NCBI RefSeq assembly: GCF_023101765.2
Contig: NC_064213.1
Location: forward strand, 8,246,001 to 8,310,000
DNA length: 64,000 nt
Source of the DNA: Spodoptera frugiperda
Taxonomy: Eukaryota; Arthropoda; Insecta; Lepidoptera; Noctuidae
Direction of reading: 5' to 3'
Positions within the stretch are counted from its first letter, which is position 1, and each line of letters starts with the position of its first letter. The notes under the pieces were generated by a model. It was given only the letters and a program-made list of their open reading frames with translations, was not told the DNA's origin and ran no database searches. Below are positions 1 to 10,121 of the stretch, piece after piece. A program made the translations under genes and the position numbers.

Positions 1-350
1 TTTTCTATTTCGTTATTTTTATAATTAAAATATTCAATTTCTACTAATTGTTCCCTATTCTTTAGATAAGATTTTAACCAATCATAAGCCTTTCCGCGTA
101 TGCCTATTCCGTATAGTTTGTTTAACAATGTTCCAAATTGTACTTTGTCGTACGCTTTGGTCATGTCTAGCAGCAAGCCTACTGCGTATTTTTTATTGTT
201 TATTATGTTAAGTGCTTCTTGGATATATTTATATACGGCTAGGGTTGTGGAGCGGTTTTTTCGAAAGCCATTCTGACAGTCGTGGAATATTTTACTTAGG
301 TACGTAGATACTTGATAGATTTGTAAACATGTGATCAAATTACCTTACTA
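1..350 (-). mobile_element. Non-LTR retrotransposon reverse transcriptase fragment
   Basis: On the minus strand this stretch is open and encodes the N-terminal part of a LINE-type reverse transcriptase. Visible motifs are QNGFRKNRST (finger region) and LLLDMTKAYDKV (motif A with the first catalytic Asp), followed by a YDWLKSYL-type helix. The frame is uninterrupted from about position 340 down to the window edge, so the copy is not badly decayed. The second catalytic motif (F/YADD) and the 3' end lie outside the window. The upstream end is abrupt, with a stop near 345, consistent with 5' truncation. The clade is probably Jockey- or CR1-like, judged from motif wording only. Confidence 0.8.
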
Positions 351-890
351 CTGGAGATTAGAAACTTCCGATACTTGTTGCACAGTACGGTGTTGACAAA
401 CATGCAAAACAGAATGACATTCAATTAAGTTCGCATCAGTACCGTGGCAGGTTGTAGTGTAGTGACCACAACCGAAACTAATATGATTTAATCGAAGTGT
501 ACCTAATGTTGTAACTTATGCGACGGTCTCAAGATTAGATCTACTCAGTGGTTTGTTTTGTAAGAATGCTATCAGTTCGACACTGTCGTAACTGGGCCTA
601 CGGGGCTAGTACGCAACCATTTTTGTTAAGGAGTAATGTACAGACAAACTAACTAACTCACAGCTAACACCGGTAGTGTCTGACAGCGCTGTGCATTTTG
701 CAAGCTGCTGCAATATTTAGTTATCACAACACCTATACATACATGCCTACGTATGTACATAACATCACGTATTTCACACCGCCTTAATAAATTGTATAAT
801 CACTTTTTCGCCAGTTACGATGATTCCTTGTATGGAGCATGATCCTTTCATGAAATACCTCGTACAGTTTCAGACATAAAATTATATATA
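351..890. other. No gene recognised
   Basis: AT-rich sequence with no coding or RNA feature that can be supported. The stretch near 735-770 contains catacat/gtatgt-type motifs like those that border repeat family A just downstream. Confidence 0.5.
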
Positions 891-1090
891 ATGCCTTTTT
901 ATCCCCGAAGGAGTAGGCAGAGGTGCACATTACGGCACATAATGACACTGTACAATGTACACTCACATTTCACCATTTGTGTACAATGTAATAGAAGGCG
1001 ACAATTGCCATATACTGGGCACAATTCCAGACTCCGTGCAGCTACTGAGAAATTTTCGTAAAACTGATAAAATCCCAGTAACGCAACACA
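891..1090 (+). repeat. Interspersed repeat family A, copy 1
   Basis: This stretch shares a long, gapped similarity with 61,629-61,860 in the same orientation. Shared blocks include 'ttatccccgaag', 'gtgcacatt', 'ccatttgtgt', 'cacaattccagactc' and 'cccagtaa'. The divergence and indels show two old copies of one dispersed element. The superfamily cannot be decided from sequence alone; no ORF or target duplication is evident. Confidence 0.65.
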
Positions 1091-2945
1091 AAATTCTGAC
1101 TGAGATTATTAAAAATTGAACAACATTATTTTATAAACCTGGCACAGCTTTTCTCAGGACTTCCTTCGTAGTAGTGGTTTCAACCACTGGACTACAGATT
1201 AGATGATAAAACTTTATTGCTTCGACCTTCATGTCCTTACTATTTAAATATGAAACATGATGTTACATTATTTTATTCTATTCTAGTTTTTATGTTATTT
1301 AATACAAGTATGAGGAAAACAAAATACGGAAAATTCATACACATAATAATATTACTTTATATTTTGGCCAGAAACAGCGAGGAAGGACAACCGGTATACC
1401 GGTATTTAGACATGTCTACAATATTTATACACAAGTTGACTATCCACTTTAAATACCACCTTATGTATTGAAAGTCAGAATTCATACCTACCGCAAGCTA
1501 CTGTTCACTCTTAATGACACTTACCTAATTCACTAAATTATAATACAAAGTATTTTATTGAACGAGGTTCATATATATTTAAAATAGTATTTCCTAAAAA
1601 AAATTTCACACTTCATAATGTATGTAAAGACCGTCAGAAGAACACTCGAAACAAAACCCGTTCTTTAGAGAAATAATAATTATACCTTACCCTAAGATTA
1701 AACTACAACAGTCACAATAACTATAGCTACAAATTGTTATACATAGTATACATAACTATAACCTACAATAGGTATAACCAACAAAACATTATTTAAAATA
1801 CCATCTTTAGTAAAGTAAAGTATTCAACAAATCTCATAAAAAAGTTACGATTAAATCTTTACATTCGTAAACAAAACAGTTGTGATGGATGTGCGTGTTG
1901 ATGTAATGATAAAAGATAAGGAATGTTTGAATGAACCAAAGTTCATAACCCCCATTAGATTGCCCAACGCACCTTGGATCAACTAATTGAATGCACCACA
2001 CAAATTACACTCGTAACGAATGTCAGTCATGGATTTAAAGGTACAAAGGTACGTGATACTTATGTACCTTTATACCCATAACCCACAACAACTACAGTTC
2101 ATTGCCATTTGAAAAAAAGAAGCGTCATTCTTCTACATAATCCGTGTTTTCGTTTATGTATGTCTTTACATTATATAAAATTAGATCGCGTGACAATATG
2201 ATAGAAAACAAAAGGAAATATGAAATACCCTGGGTAATAAAATGAAATACAGAAATCAAAACATCATCAATGTTACACCCACTTTAAACCAGTCATTTTA
2301 TTAGATTTAGAATGAAACCTTGCTATTACTGGGACATTTTTCGAAAATCTAAAAAACGTTTTTTTTTCATTACTGGGTAATGGAATCTAAGTCTCCTTAC
2401 TCGACGGTCGCACTTGCGATCAACCTCAACCAACATCAAGAAATAGAAAGGACAAAAATATAATTTATTAAAAAACATCTGCCTATCATAAGTAATGGCC
2501 ATCATTAAGTCCTTTACGAAACTGAATGATTACGAAAACACACAATCACGAGCTTCGACAATCGTTACCATAAAGCCTGTCATCAGTGCTCTTGAAGATA
2601 TTCAGCACTGATCACTATTACCACAGGTAACACGTGTAATGCGCCAGCTATTATAATATAATGGCGAAATGTTATACGCACATATTTGTACTATGTTTTA
2701 ATATTCCTAGAAATACTAATGAGGTTTGTAATGTTTATTTCACCTGTCGTAAAAACGTATTTCGGAAGACACGAGTTGAAAAAACTTAACTTAGATGGAC
2801 GTACGTGGGATCGAAGTCATAGTATGTGTATTTGTAAATTGTTTTAAACTAAATTATACATTGTTTTTAAATGTTAGACAGCTATGCTTGGGCACGAATG
2901 CGAAAACCGAATAACACTTAAACTGTGTTTCGTTGTGTGAATGAA
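1091..2945. other. No gene recognised
   Basis: About 1.85 kb of AT-rich DNA. Short ORFs here have no recognisable domains and composition typical of chance frames. No tRNA, splice-site-framed exon or clear repeat was found. Confidence 0.5.
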
Positions 2946-3136
2946 GTTACCGGAGGCCCAATTCCTCAATCTTTCCAATCCCCAATTCCCTAACAACCGT
3001 TAAATTCCTAACACCCAAAACGCTGGCAACACACTGGTAACCTCTCTGGTATTTCGGATGTCCATGGGTGGTGGCGATTGCTTACCATCAGGTGATCCAT
3101 CTGCTCATTTACCGGCTAATGCCATAAAATAAAAAC
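2946..3136 (+). mobile_element. 5'-truncated LINE 3' tail (accatcaggtga family)
   Basis: The sequence runs from 'ggaggcccaattcc' through 'cttaccatcaggtgatcc' to an A-rich end 'ccataaaataaaaa'. The same 3' tail occurs at 47,864-47,954 behind a LINE C-terminal coding fragment, and twice in reverse at 22,070-22,182, so it is the 3'UTR of that non-LTR family. No coding sequence is retained here. The insertion is old; no target-site duplication was recognised. Confidence 0.75.
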
Positions 3137-4143
3137 TAAATACGACTGTTGTACACTTCTGACTAGTCAAACTAAAACTATACAACTTAGCTTAAACTGT
3201 GTTTATCCATGAAAAATATAGGTAAGTTTTGGTATGTTGAACATAATATTTGTTCGTAGCGACATGCGGGTGTTTACTAAGTACATGTTAAACGGCTGAC
3301 TTCGACTAATTAGCAAATATACCAAAGGCGAAAAACAATACGTGTCTTTTTTCTAGTAATATTTAAAAACTAGATATTAGTATTTAAACAACTAAACTTC
3401 CAGCTTTATTCTGTTAAGGTCAGTTAAAATCTATTAAACATGACATGTGTTGACTGGGAAAAAGACATCAAGTAACAAACGGTCTCATTTCAAAATCTAG
3501 TTAATCATAATTACAGATAATTATGTAGGTACAACTCTCACATGGCGTGTTCAAACATGATATTTATATTAAAATTATATAAGAACACGTAACAGTAATC
3601 ACACAAAAAGCCGTTATTGAAGCAAGTAAGCCGTTTACGTGCCGTTTCCTCACGCAACTGATACTTGAGACGGATTATACCATGGAGCTCAAACGTAAAC
3701 AGACAACTAACGATGCACTGTTTACTAAATTGTAACACCTTTTAGACATGCAAGTAGCGTGGGATACTTGGATTTAGGTATACAAAAGAAATATTCAATC
3801 GTGTGATACAAAGTTCTCTCATAATGTTTGAGCTATCTAACTTTCGTAACCTTCCGAATTAAGACTTGGCAACTAACTTAAATCATATGACGCATAAATT
3901 ATCTAAATGATAAACATTATATTGATAATAACCTCGTAAAAATACACGGAATAGAATCAGATGACACTTTGCGGAAATTTGTACCATACTAATATCAGAG
4001 GGCTTACTACGAATTAATTTTACGTTGAATAAGATCGAAACGAGACCGCGTTCGGTGCTTTGATAGGATGATTCATTGATCTGACCGGCCGAACCCAGGT
4101 TCGTTTCGATCTCTTTAAACGTTAAACAAACTCGTACTAAGTT
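3137..4143. other. No gene recognised
   Basis: AT-rich spacer between two LINE tails; nothing beyond short chance ORFs. Confidence 0.5.
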
Positions 4144-4300
4144 GGAGTGCTGCGGACTGTCTAGCGGGGCTGTTACTGGGGCTCCGGCTCGAAAACCAAG
4201 AGTAGGAACGGATTGATTTTTATGCAGTAAAAGTCTGAAACTCCTTCTCACCTCGCACAAAACAGGAGAAGTCATTGGATGATTGTCCTCTTAAAAAAAA
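4144..4300 (+). mobile_element. R1-like LINE 3' tail, sense copy
   Basis: This matches the 3'UTR of the R1-like LINE at 9,355-10,094. Matching blocks are 'gctgcggact', 'ggggctccggctcg', 'gagtaggaacgg', 'agaagtcattggatgatt', then an A run. It is diverged from the other copies, for example 'gggtggttttta' is degraded here. It is fully 5' truncated, with no coding sequence, and no target-site duplication was found. Confidence 0.8.
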
Positions 4301-5346
4301 CCCTCAGTAGAGTAGGAAATGATGACGAATTTTAAAACATATCGACGTCACAATTACAAACCTTGTCAAAACCGTTCTTTCTTATAACTTCGGTCACACA
4401 TAAATCACTGTGTACACTATGATTATCAGTCATCTGTATCATGACGTACATAAACATATTCGCATGAGTAATTTCATGTGTGAAAGTCAATCATAATCCA
4501 GTCATAACTATCATTAACTATGTCTACCTTTCTAGACAAGTAAATTGAAAATCAACGAGACTATTAGTAGCTTGATGACTTTCTATAAATCAATCATGGA
4601 TGGATGGAGTTGACATGGGAAGATTCATATTATAATGGTCTGTAACAAGTATTGATGTATTGGTGGGATAGTTGCCTAAGGTGCCTTCGGGCTTGATAAA
4701 CACTGTATTTATATAGAAGGTGTAAACGGAACGTTCCCGAAAACGCACTATTTTAGTTTTTTAATTTTAATCGTTTTCTTTTCGTGATAATGACACAACA
4801 TCATCCTTAAGCAGTTGATTATATTACATAAAATAAACATTGAATTCAGTCAATATCGTTTGCTCCACTAGACGTTATATCATTTACTTTGACAACCTTA
4901 AGATGCATTGCACATATGCATAAACATTATACAAAATAAACGGCATTTATTTAATGGACAGGACATACCGTATAACTGGTTGGAACCTAATATAATTACG
5001 TACCTAGTCCTACATTCGTTTAACATATTTCGGTCGACATTTCCGTATAGACACTATTTAGTATTCCACAGTCATATAAGGCATATAACCATAACAATAA
5101 GTAGTTATACACATAACTTGTCATACGACAAGCAGCCTTGGCAATAAAACTATTCACCTTTACACTTTCGCTAAGGCAAAATCCTTTCATTATTTGGAAT
5201 ATAGTCTGACCTTAATATGATCTTGACTTTGTAACTTCAACAGCTGATTCGTCTAATGGTATGCACACTTATATTACTGTGAATCGTACTTATAAGTCAA
5301 ACAATAATAAAATGAAGAAAATTTTCTGTCAAATCTAGTATTTGTA
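4301..5346. other. No gene recognised
   Basis: AT-rich spacer with no supportable gene, RNA or repeat. Confidence 0.5.
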
Positions 5347-5463
5347 GATCGAAAGTCTTTTTTTTAGGGGAAAATCATCCAATGACTTCTCTCGCCTTAG
5401 GCGAGGCGAGAGGGAGTGTCAGACTCCTGCTTTTCAAGCCGGAGCCCCGGAGATTAAAAGTCT
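5347..5463 (-). mobile_element. R1-like LINE 3' tail, antisense, with imperfect TSD
   Basis: Read on the minus strand, this is the R1-like LINE tail ending in an A run (T run at 5,358-5,366 on +). The body spans about 5,359-5,451 and lacks the central 'taaaaaccaccccgttcc' block, so it carries an internal deletion. It is flanked by 'gatcgaaagtct' (5,347-5,358) and 'gattaaaagtct' (5,452-5,463), which match at 10 of 12 positions. That is best read as a decayed target-site duplication from target-primed reverse transcription. Confidence 0.75.
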
Positions 5464-5753
5464 AGAATATCAATCAATGGTATTACACACCCTATTGCTA
5501 AAATATCACGTATTAAAATAATCACCAAAGAGATGAAATTACCTTCCCATTCAATCATGAGTGTGAAAAAAACAGAGAGCGTCTAGAGATGCTTGTGCAT
5601 TATAATGTATTCATACAATTGGATAGTCTAGCCGAAACTGACCACTTTGATAGACTGGATCTAAATAGATATTATCAGCAATGCAACAAATAACTCCATT
5701 AAATATTTCATAATGCACCACCTAAAGACCAACAATAAAACGCCAACACCTAA

Positions 5754-8055
5754 TCCCAACTTCCCAACTAATATTATAAATGCGAAAGTAACTCTGTCTG
5801 TCTGTCTGTCTGTTACGCTTTCCCGCTTAAACCTCGCAACCGATTTTGATGAAATTTGGTACAAACAATCTTTAGACCCTGAGACAGAACATAGGCTACT
5901 TTTTATTTCGAAAAAAAGGGATGAAGGGGTTGAAATAGAGGTTGAAAGTTTGTATGGGATTTCTTAATTTTAAAAGATAAAACCATAAAACTTTATATTT
6001 AAGCACTTGATAAGAAATCATTAAACATTTGTTCTAGCATTTTTGAAATTTCCACCAACTAAGGGGTGAAATAAGGGTTGAAAGTTAGTATGCAAGTTCG
6101 TCAAATATCACGTCATAAGAAACAAAAAATCGTTTGTTCTAGCATTTTGAAATTTTTACCAGTTTGGGGGTGAAATAGGGGTTGAATTGAAGATAAGACC
6201 ATGAATCTTGGTACGTAGGTCTCAAAGGATGTGCAGATTTTTTTGCAAAAACACTTTTGTACGTTCAAGTACCTCGGTATTACACGTGGGATGCAGGTAG
6301 AAAATGTTGGAAACGCCGAATTCAAGGATCTGCTGTTCTGGATTGGCCTGGCGTTAAATCTGGGGATGCATTAGGACGGGTCTATACTGTCCACGTTAGC
6401 AACATTGAATGCTTTTGTTTGAGACTACTGCTACACCACGTGCGTGGGCCAACTTCGTTCAATGATCTCAAGAACTACAACGGTCAAACGTTTGTTACCT
6501 TCCGAGAAGCCTGTGAAACTAGAGGATTGTTAGAGAATGACAATCATTGGGACTCGACATTAGAAGAGGCTGCACAATGTAGATCAGCAGCTAAAGTGAG
6601 AGATCTTTTTGCCATTCTCATAGCGACGTGTGGTCTTTCAAATCCTCAGATATTATGGGAAAAGTACCAAAATGATATGTCTGACGATATATTGCACAGA
6701 CTACAACAAAATAATCCCAATATCACATATAATGATTTAGTATATAACGAGGCGCTAACTAAGATTGAAGACCAAGTGATGGCTATATCTGGGAAGACAT
6801 TATCAGATTTTGGAATGAACCGGCCACAAAGAATCGGAGAAGTCAGTGGTGATTTAATAAGAGAACTGGACTACAATGTCTCTTCTTTACAGCAACAAAT
6901 ATCAGAGTCAGTTCCTCGATTAAACACGGAACAAAAATTAGTCTTTGATATTGTTGTGCAAAGAATCTATAATGGTGAGGGTGGATTGTTTTTCTTAGAT
7001 GCGCCAGGAGGCACTGGAAAAACTTTTTTATTAAATTTACTTTTGCCCAAATTCGCAAAGACAAAGGAATAGCTGTTGCTGTAGCTTCCTCTGGAATTGC
7101 AGCGACGCTGCTCGATGGTGGCCGCACGGCACATTCAGTACTTAAACTCCCATTAAATTTACACCATGAGGAAATTCCAGTGTGTAACATCACAAAAAAC
7201 AGCGATCGTGGCCGAATGCTACAGCAATGCAAGCTGTTGGTGTGGGATGAGTGCACAATGTCGCATAAAAAAGCGATCGAGGCGCTCAATCGGACTCTGA
7301 AAGATATCAGAAGTAACCCGAGTTTAATGGGTGGGATGGTAGTGCTGCTTGCTGGTGATTTTCGACAGACACTACCTGTCATTACTAGAGGCACTCCAGC
7401 AGATGAGATAAATGCATGTTTGAAAGCGTCTACATTATGGGTGCATGTAAAAAAATTTTGTCTCACTAAAAACATGCGAGTACAACTACATAATGATACG
7501 CAATCGGGGCAATATGCAGCTGCTCTATTGAAAATCGGTGAAGGTCGAATGACTACGGACGCTAACGGCATGATTACATTAAATCAAGAATTTTGTAATG
7601 CTGTCCAAAACTTGGAAGATCTTAAAAACAATGTCTATCCCGGTTTAGAATATAACATGAGGAATAGAGAATGGCTGTGTGAAAGGGCAATATTAGCACC
7701 GACCAATGATCACATGTGCAAGGCGATGTTGTCTCAAATCAGCCTTCGCAATGACCATTAACAAAGCGCAAGGGCAAACACTTAAAGTAGCAGGTGTCCA
7801 TTTAGAGAAAAACTGTTTTTCGCATGGCCAACTGTACGTGGCCTGCTCGCGAGTGTCGAGTCCAAACAATCTCCACATTTTAACAAATGATAACAAAACA
7901 GCAAACGTTGTGTACAAAAATGTTTTAAATTAGGTCATTTAAAAATATTTTTGTACACAACGTGAGGCTGGCCCCTGTAAGAGTCTCTTAGACATAAAGG
8001 ACCAGGATTGACAAAAACTAATTTCACGCGGGCGAAGCCGCGGGCGGAAGCTAGT
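5754..8055 (+). mobile_element. Decayed Helitron (5' TC, 3' hairpin and CTAGT end)
   Basis: A 2.3-kb Helitron. The 5' end is placed at TC (5,754-5,755), preceded by A. The 3' end is CTAGT at 8,051-8,055, followed by T, which fits the A|T insertion rule of the superfamily. A GC hairpin lies just before the 3' end: CGCGG, a 6-nt loop GCGAAG, then CCGCG, about 8 nt before CTAGT. The 5' region has a (TCTG)n run at about 5,794-5,812 and three partial repeats of a 'ggggtgaaatagggttgaaa'-like unit near 5,930, 6,068 and 6,164. Inside is a broken helicase. The Rep (HUH nuclease) domain is absent, so the element cannot move on its own. The 5' boundary is less certain, since a second TCCCAAC follows directly. 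Confidence 0.82.
6230..7933 (+). pseudogene. Helitron Pif1-like helicase, broken
   Basis: Remnant of the C-terminal Pif1/RecD-like SF1 helicase of a Helitron transposase. Piece 1 (about 6,230-7,072) contains the conserved LLYVQVPRYYTW region and the Walker A motif APGGTGKT near 7,001-7,024. A one-base shift near 7,050 moves the reading frame into piece 2 (to 7,761), which carries the Walker B-type VWDE (about 7,240-7,251) and the GDFRQTLP motif (about 7,354-7,377). Near 7,738 an internal deletion, apparently of well over 100 codons by family comparison, joins out of frame to piece 3. Piece 3 has INKAQGQTL and YVACSRV (helicase motifs V and VI) and stops at 7,931-7,933. At least two lesions and the lack of an N-terminal Rep domain make it non-functional. 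Cellular Pif1 is less likely because of the flanking Helitron ends and the Helitron-type upstream region. Confidence 0.9.
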
Positions 8056-9261
8056 TAATAGATAAGCATTTTAAAACCTCGTAATGACTAGTTGTCCGCC
8101 CACAGCCCGAATCTTTTAAAACCGTTTAAAATGTCTTTTTGTTTTAATAATTGAGTCCATTAAGAAACCAGCCTATGGACGCTTTTTGTTAGTCTCTTGT
8201 ATCTTAAAGATGTTTCATAGTTAAAACAAATTGATGTGATTTTTATATGTTGTGAAATTGTGTTGATAACGTTGTGGGCGTGGAGGGCATATGGCAGGTC
8301 AATTGACTGTGAACTTCGTCAACCCGATCTTTTGGTCATCATTAGCGACTGCTGACTAACAGGTGCTGGAGGAAATTCTTACATTTGTTACGTTCTCAAT
8401 GAATTGTATGGAGTTTGAAACAAACGGCTCACTCTCTGTTCATGACCAGCCGTACGCCGCCGTGACGTATTACAGTGAATAAAAATATATTTTATCACAA
8501 AAATATGTGTTTTATTAAAACAAACACAGTCGCGTTTACAGTCACTTCATACTTAGACGTCCTCGACAGCTGATTGTAAATTGTTTTTATGATCAAATCT
8601 CCTTAACAATAGTGTGGAGAGCAGCGCGTGACTCGAACTAGCTATTGTGCACATGCGCAGACTGACTGTTCACACAGAACCTCCGCGTACACACACATAG
8701 ACACTCACATAGACACCCTTACTTCTATAACACAATGTGGTACAGTTTCACACGTAAGTACGAGCTAAGCTAGCAACCAATCTATCTGACGCCGAGCTTA
8801 ATCATTCACACGCCAAAAAACATGCAAAAATCAACCTTATGGCGTAGCAAATAAGCCGCTATTTTTCGTTGTCTTAAGTAAATTCATTAATCTTATACAT
8901 CCTCCGGTCTTCATTACCATAATCGTCAGTCCATCGTATCTTTATTAACTCTTGCATTAGCCCTTTGCAATATTACGTCGGCTTTGTCACAACGGCAACG
9001 GTTGAAATAAAAGATTGTGTGCCAAAGCAATTCACAGTTCCACGGTTTGGCAAAATATTCGTCTATGGTAACTTGACACACACGCAATCTGAGATTTCGT
9101 CAATGTAACATACAAAGAGATTCTTATTTTTAGGGTTTCGTACAAAAACAGCGGTAATGTGTCTTTAGACCTTGTCAATAAAATCCCTCTGTCCTTCGAA
9201 CTGATTATGTTTTTAAATAGGTGCCGAGGTTTTTAAGTAAGAACTGGAGATGCGAATAACG
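8056..9261. other. No gene recognised
   Basis: No recognisable gene. A moderately GC-richer patch with ACAC/CACATAGAC motifs lies at 8,620-8,720. An 'aataaaaatatatttt' stretch near 8,479 could be a polyadenylation region, but no upstream coding sequence supports that. Confidence 0.45.
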
Positions 9262-9354
9262 AAAGAGGAGGAGTGGGGTGGTTTTTAATTAGTTAGAGTC
9301 TGACACCCTCATCCAAGGCGAGAGAAACTATTTGATAATTTAACTATGATTTTC

Positions 9355-10094
9355 TTGGGCTCGCTGTTATAGCAGCGGTAAGTCCCCTCTTTGAGGAGTG
9401 GCTAGAGAGGCGTCACGGCGTCCTCACCTACCGCCTGACGCAGGTGCTTACCGGACACGGAAGTTTCGGTAGGTTCCTGTTTCGGATTCGGCGGGAGGAA
9501 ACGCCCGGGTGTCGGCATTGCGTGGATCACCCGGAGGACACGGTGGAGCATACAGTAGCGGTGTGCCCTGCATGGGCTGAGCACCGCCGTGTCCTTAGGG
9601 ATGTGATCGGCGACGGTGACCTCTCGCGTCCGGCTTTGGTTCAGGCCATGATGCGGAGCCAGAGGGAATGGGACGCCGCCGTCTCCTCCTTCTGCGAAGC
9701 AGTCATGCTAGCTAAGGAGGAGGCGGAGCGCGTGAGGGAACGATCCTCCTCACGCCCCAGCCGCCGCAGAAGACACTCCGGGCGTCGGGGATCGCGTGAC
9801 GATCTCCGGCCACCGTAAGTGCGGGTCTGCGGACGGCGAGCAAGGGTAGCTCGCCGCCCGACCAGAACCAGACCCGTGCGTACGGCGCGTCGCGTTCCGC
9901 GCGCGCCTCAAAGAGCCAGACCACCACAGATGGGGCCCAGTAGGGCTGATGCCTGATCCGGAGCTGCGGACATCGTAAAAGGTTACCGGGGCTCCGGCTC
10001 AAAGCAGGAGAAGGAACGGGGTGGTTTTTAGCCTCGCCCAAGGCGGGAGAAGTCATTGGATGATTTTCCCCCCTCAAAAAAAAAAAAAAAAAAA
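9355..10094 (+). mobile_element. R1-like LINE, 5'-truncated, nested, 13-bp TSD
   Basis: Non-LTR retrotransposon copy retaining the ORF2 C-terminus, the complete 3'UTR and a poly(A) run from about 10,076. It is flanked by perfect 13-bp direct repeats 'aactatgattttc' (9,342-9,354 and 10,095-10,107), a target-site duplication. The target was the 3' end of an older copy of the same family. Its 3'UTR is the reference for the other tails in the window: 4,144; 5,359 (antisense); 17,991 (antisense); 21,478; 60,094 (antisense); 60,672 (antisense). Confidence 0.9.
9357..9818 (+). CDS. R1-like LINE ORF2 C-terminal fragment
   Basis: Open frame of about 154 codons with no initiator, ending in TAA at 9,816-9,818. 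It encodes the region after reverse transcriptase: an LFEEWLERR...LTYRLTQVLTGHGSFG block, then a CCHC-type zinc motif C-x2-C-x9-H-x4-C. A basic Arg/Ser-rich tail follows. This arrangement is typical of ORF2 ends in R1- and I-group LINEs. The frame is undamaged, so the insertion is fairly young. It lacks the reverse transcriptase and endonuclease and is not expected to be functional. The GC-rich codon use contrasts with the AT-rich surroundings. Confidence 0.85.
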   Translation, partial: GLAVIAAVSPLFEEWLERRHGVLTYRLTQVLTGHGSFGRFLFRIRREETPGCRHCVDHPEDTVEHTVAVCPAWAEHRRVLRDVIGDGDLSRPALVQAMMRSQREWDAAVSSFCEAVMLAKEEAERVRERSSSRPSRRRRHSGRRGSRDDLRPP

Positions 10095-10121
10095 ACTATG
10101 ATTTTCCCCCCTTTAAAAAAC

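Larger units (their letters stand above)
9262..10121 (+). mobile_element. Older R1-like LINE tail split by a younger copy
   Basis: The left part (about 9,262-9,354) is a sense R1-like LINE tail: 'gtggtttttaattag', 'agtctgacaccctc', 'ccaaggcgagagaaa', then 'aactatgattttc'. The right part resumes at 10,095 with the same 'aactatgattttc', followed by 'cccccttt' and an A run (about 10,108-10,120). This matches the end of the family's 3'UTR. The interrupting DNA is a second, younger member of the same family. Confidence 0.85.

Noticed and set aside
6843..7571. Long minus-strand open frame of 242 codons
   Set aside because: It runs opposite the Helitron helicase coding region and has no family features; the + strand shows helicase motifs.
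9712..10077. Minus-strand open frame of 121 codons
   Set aside because: It is the antisense of the R1-like LINE C-terminus and its GC-rich 3'UTR.
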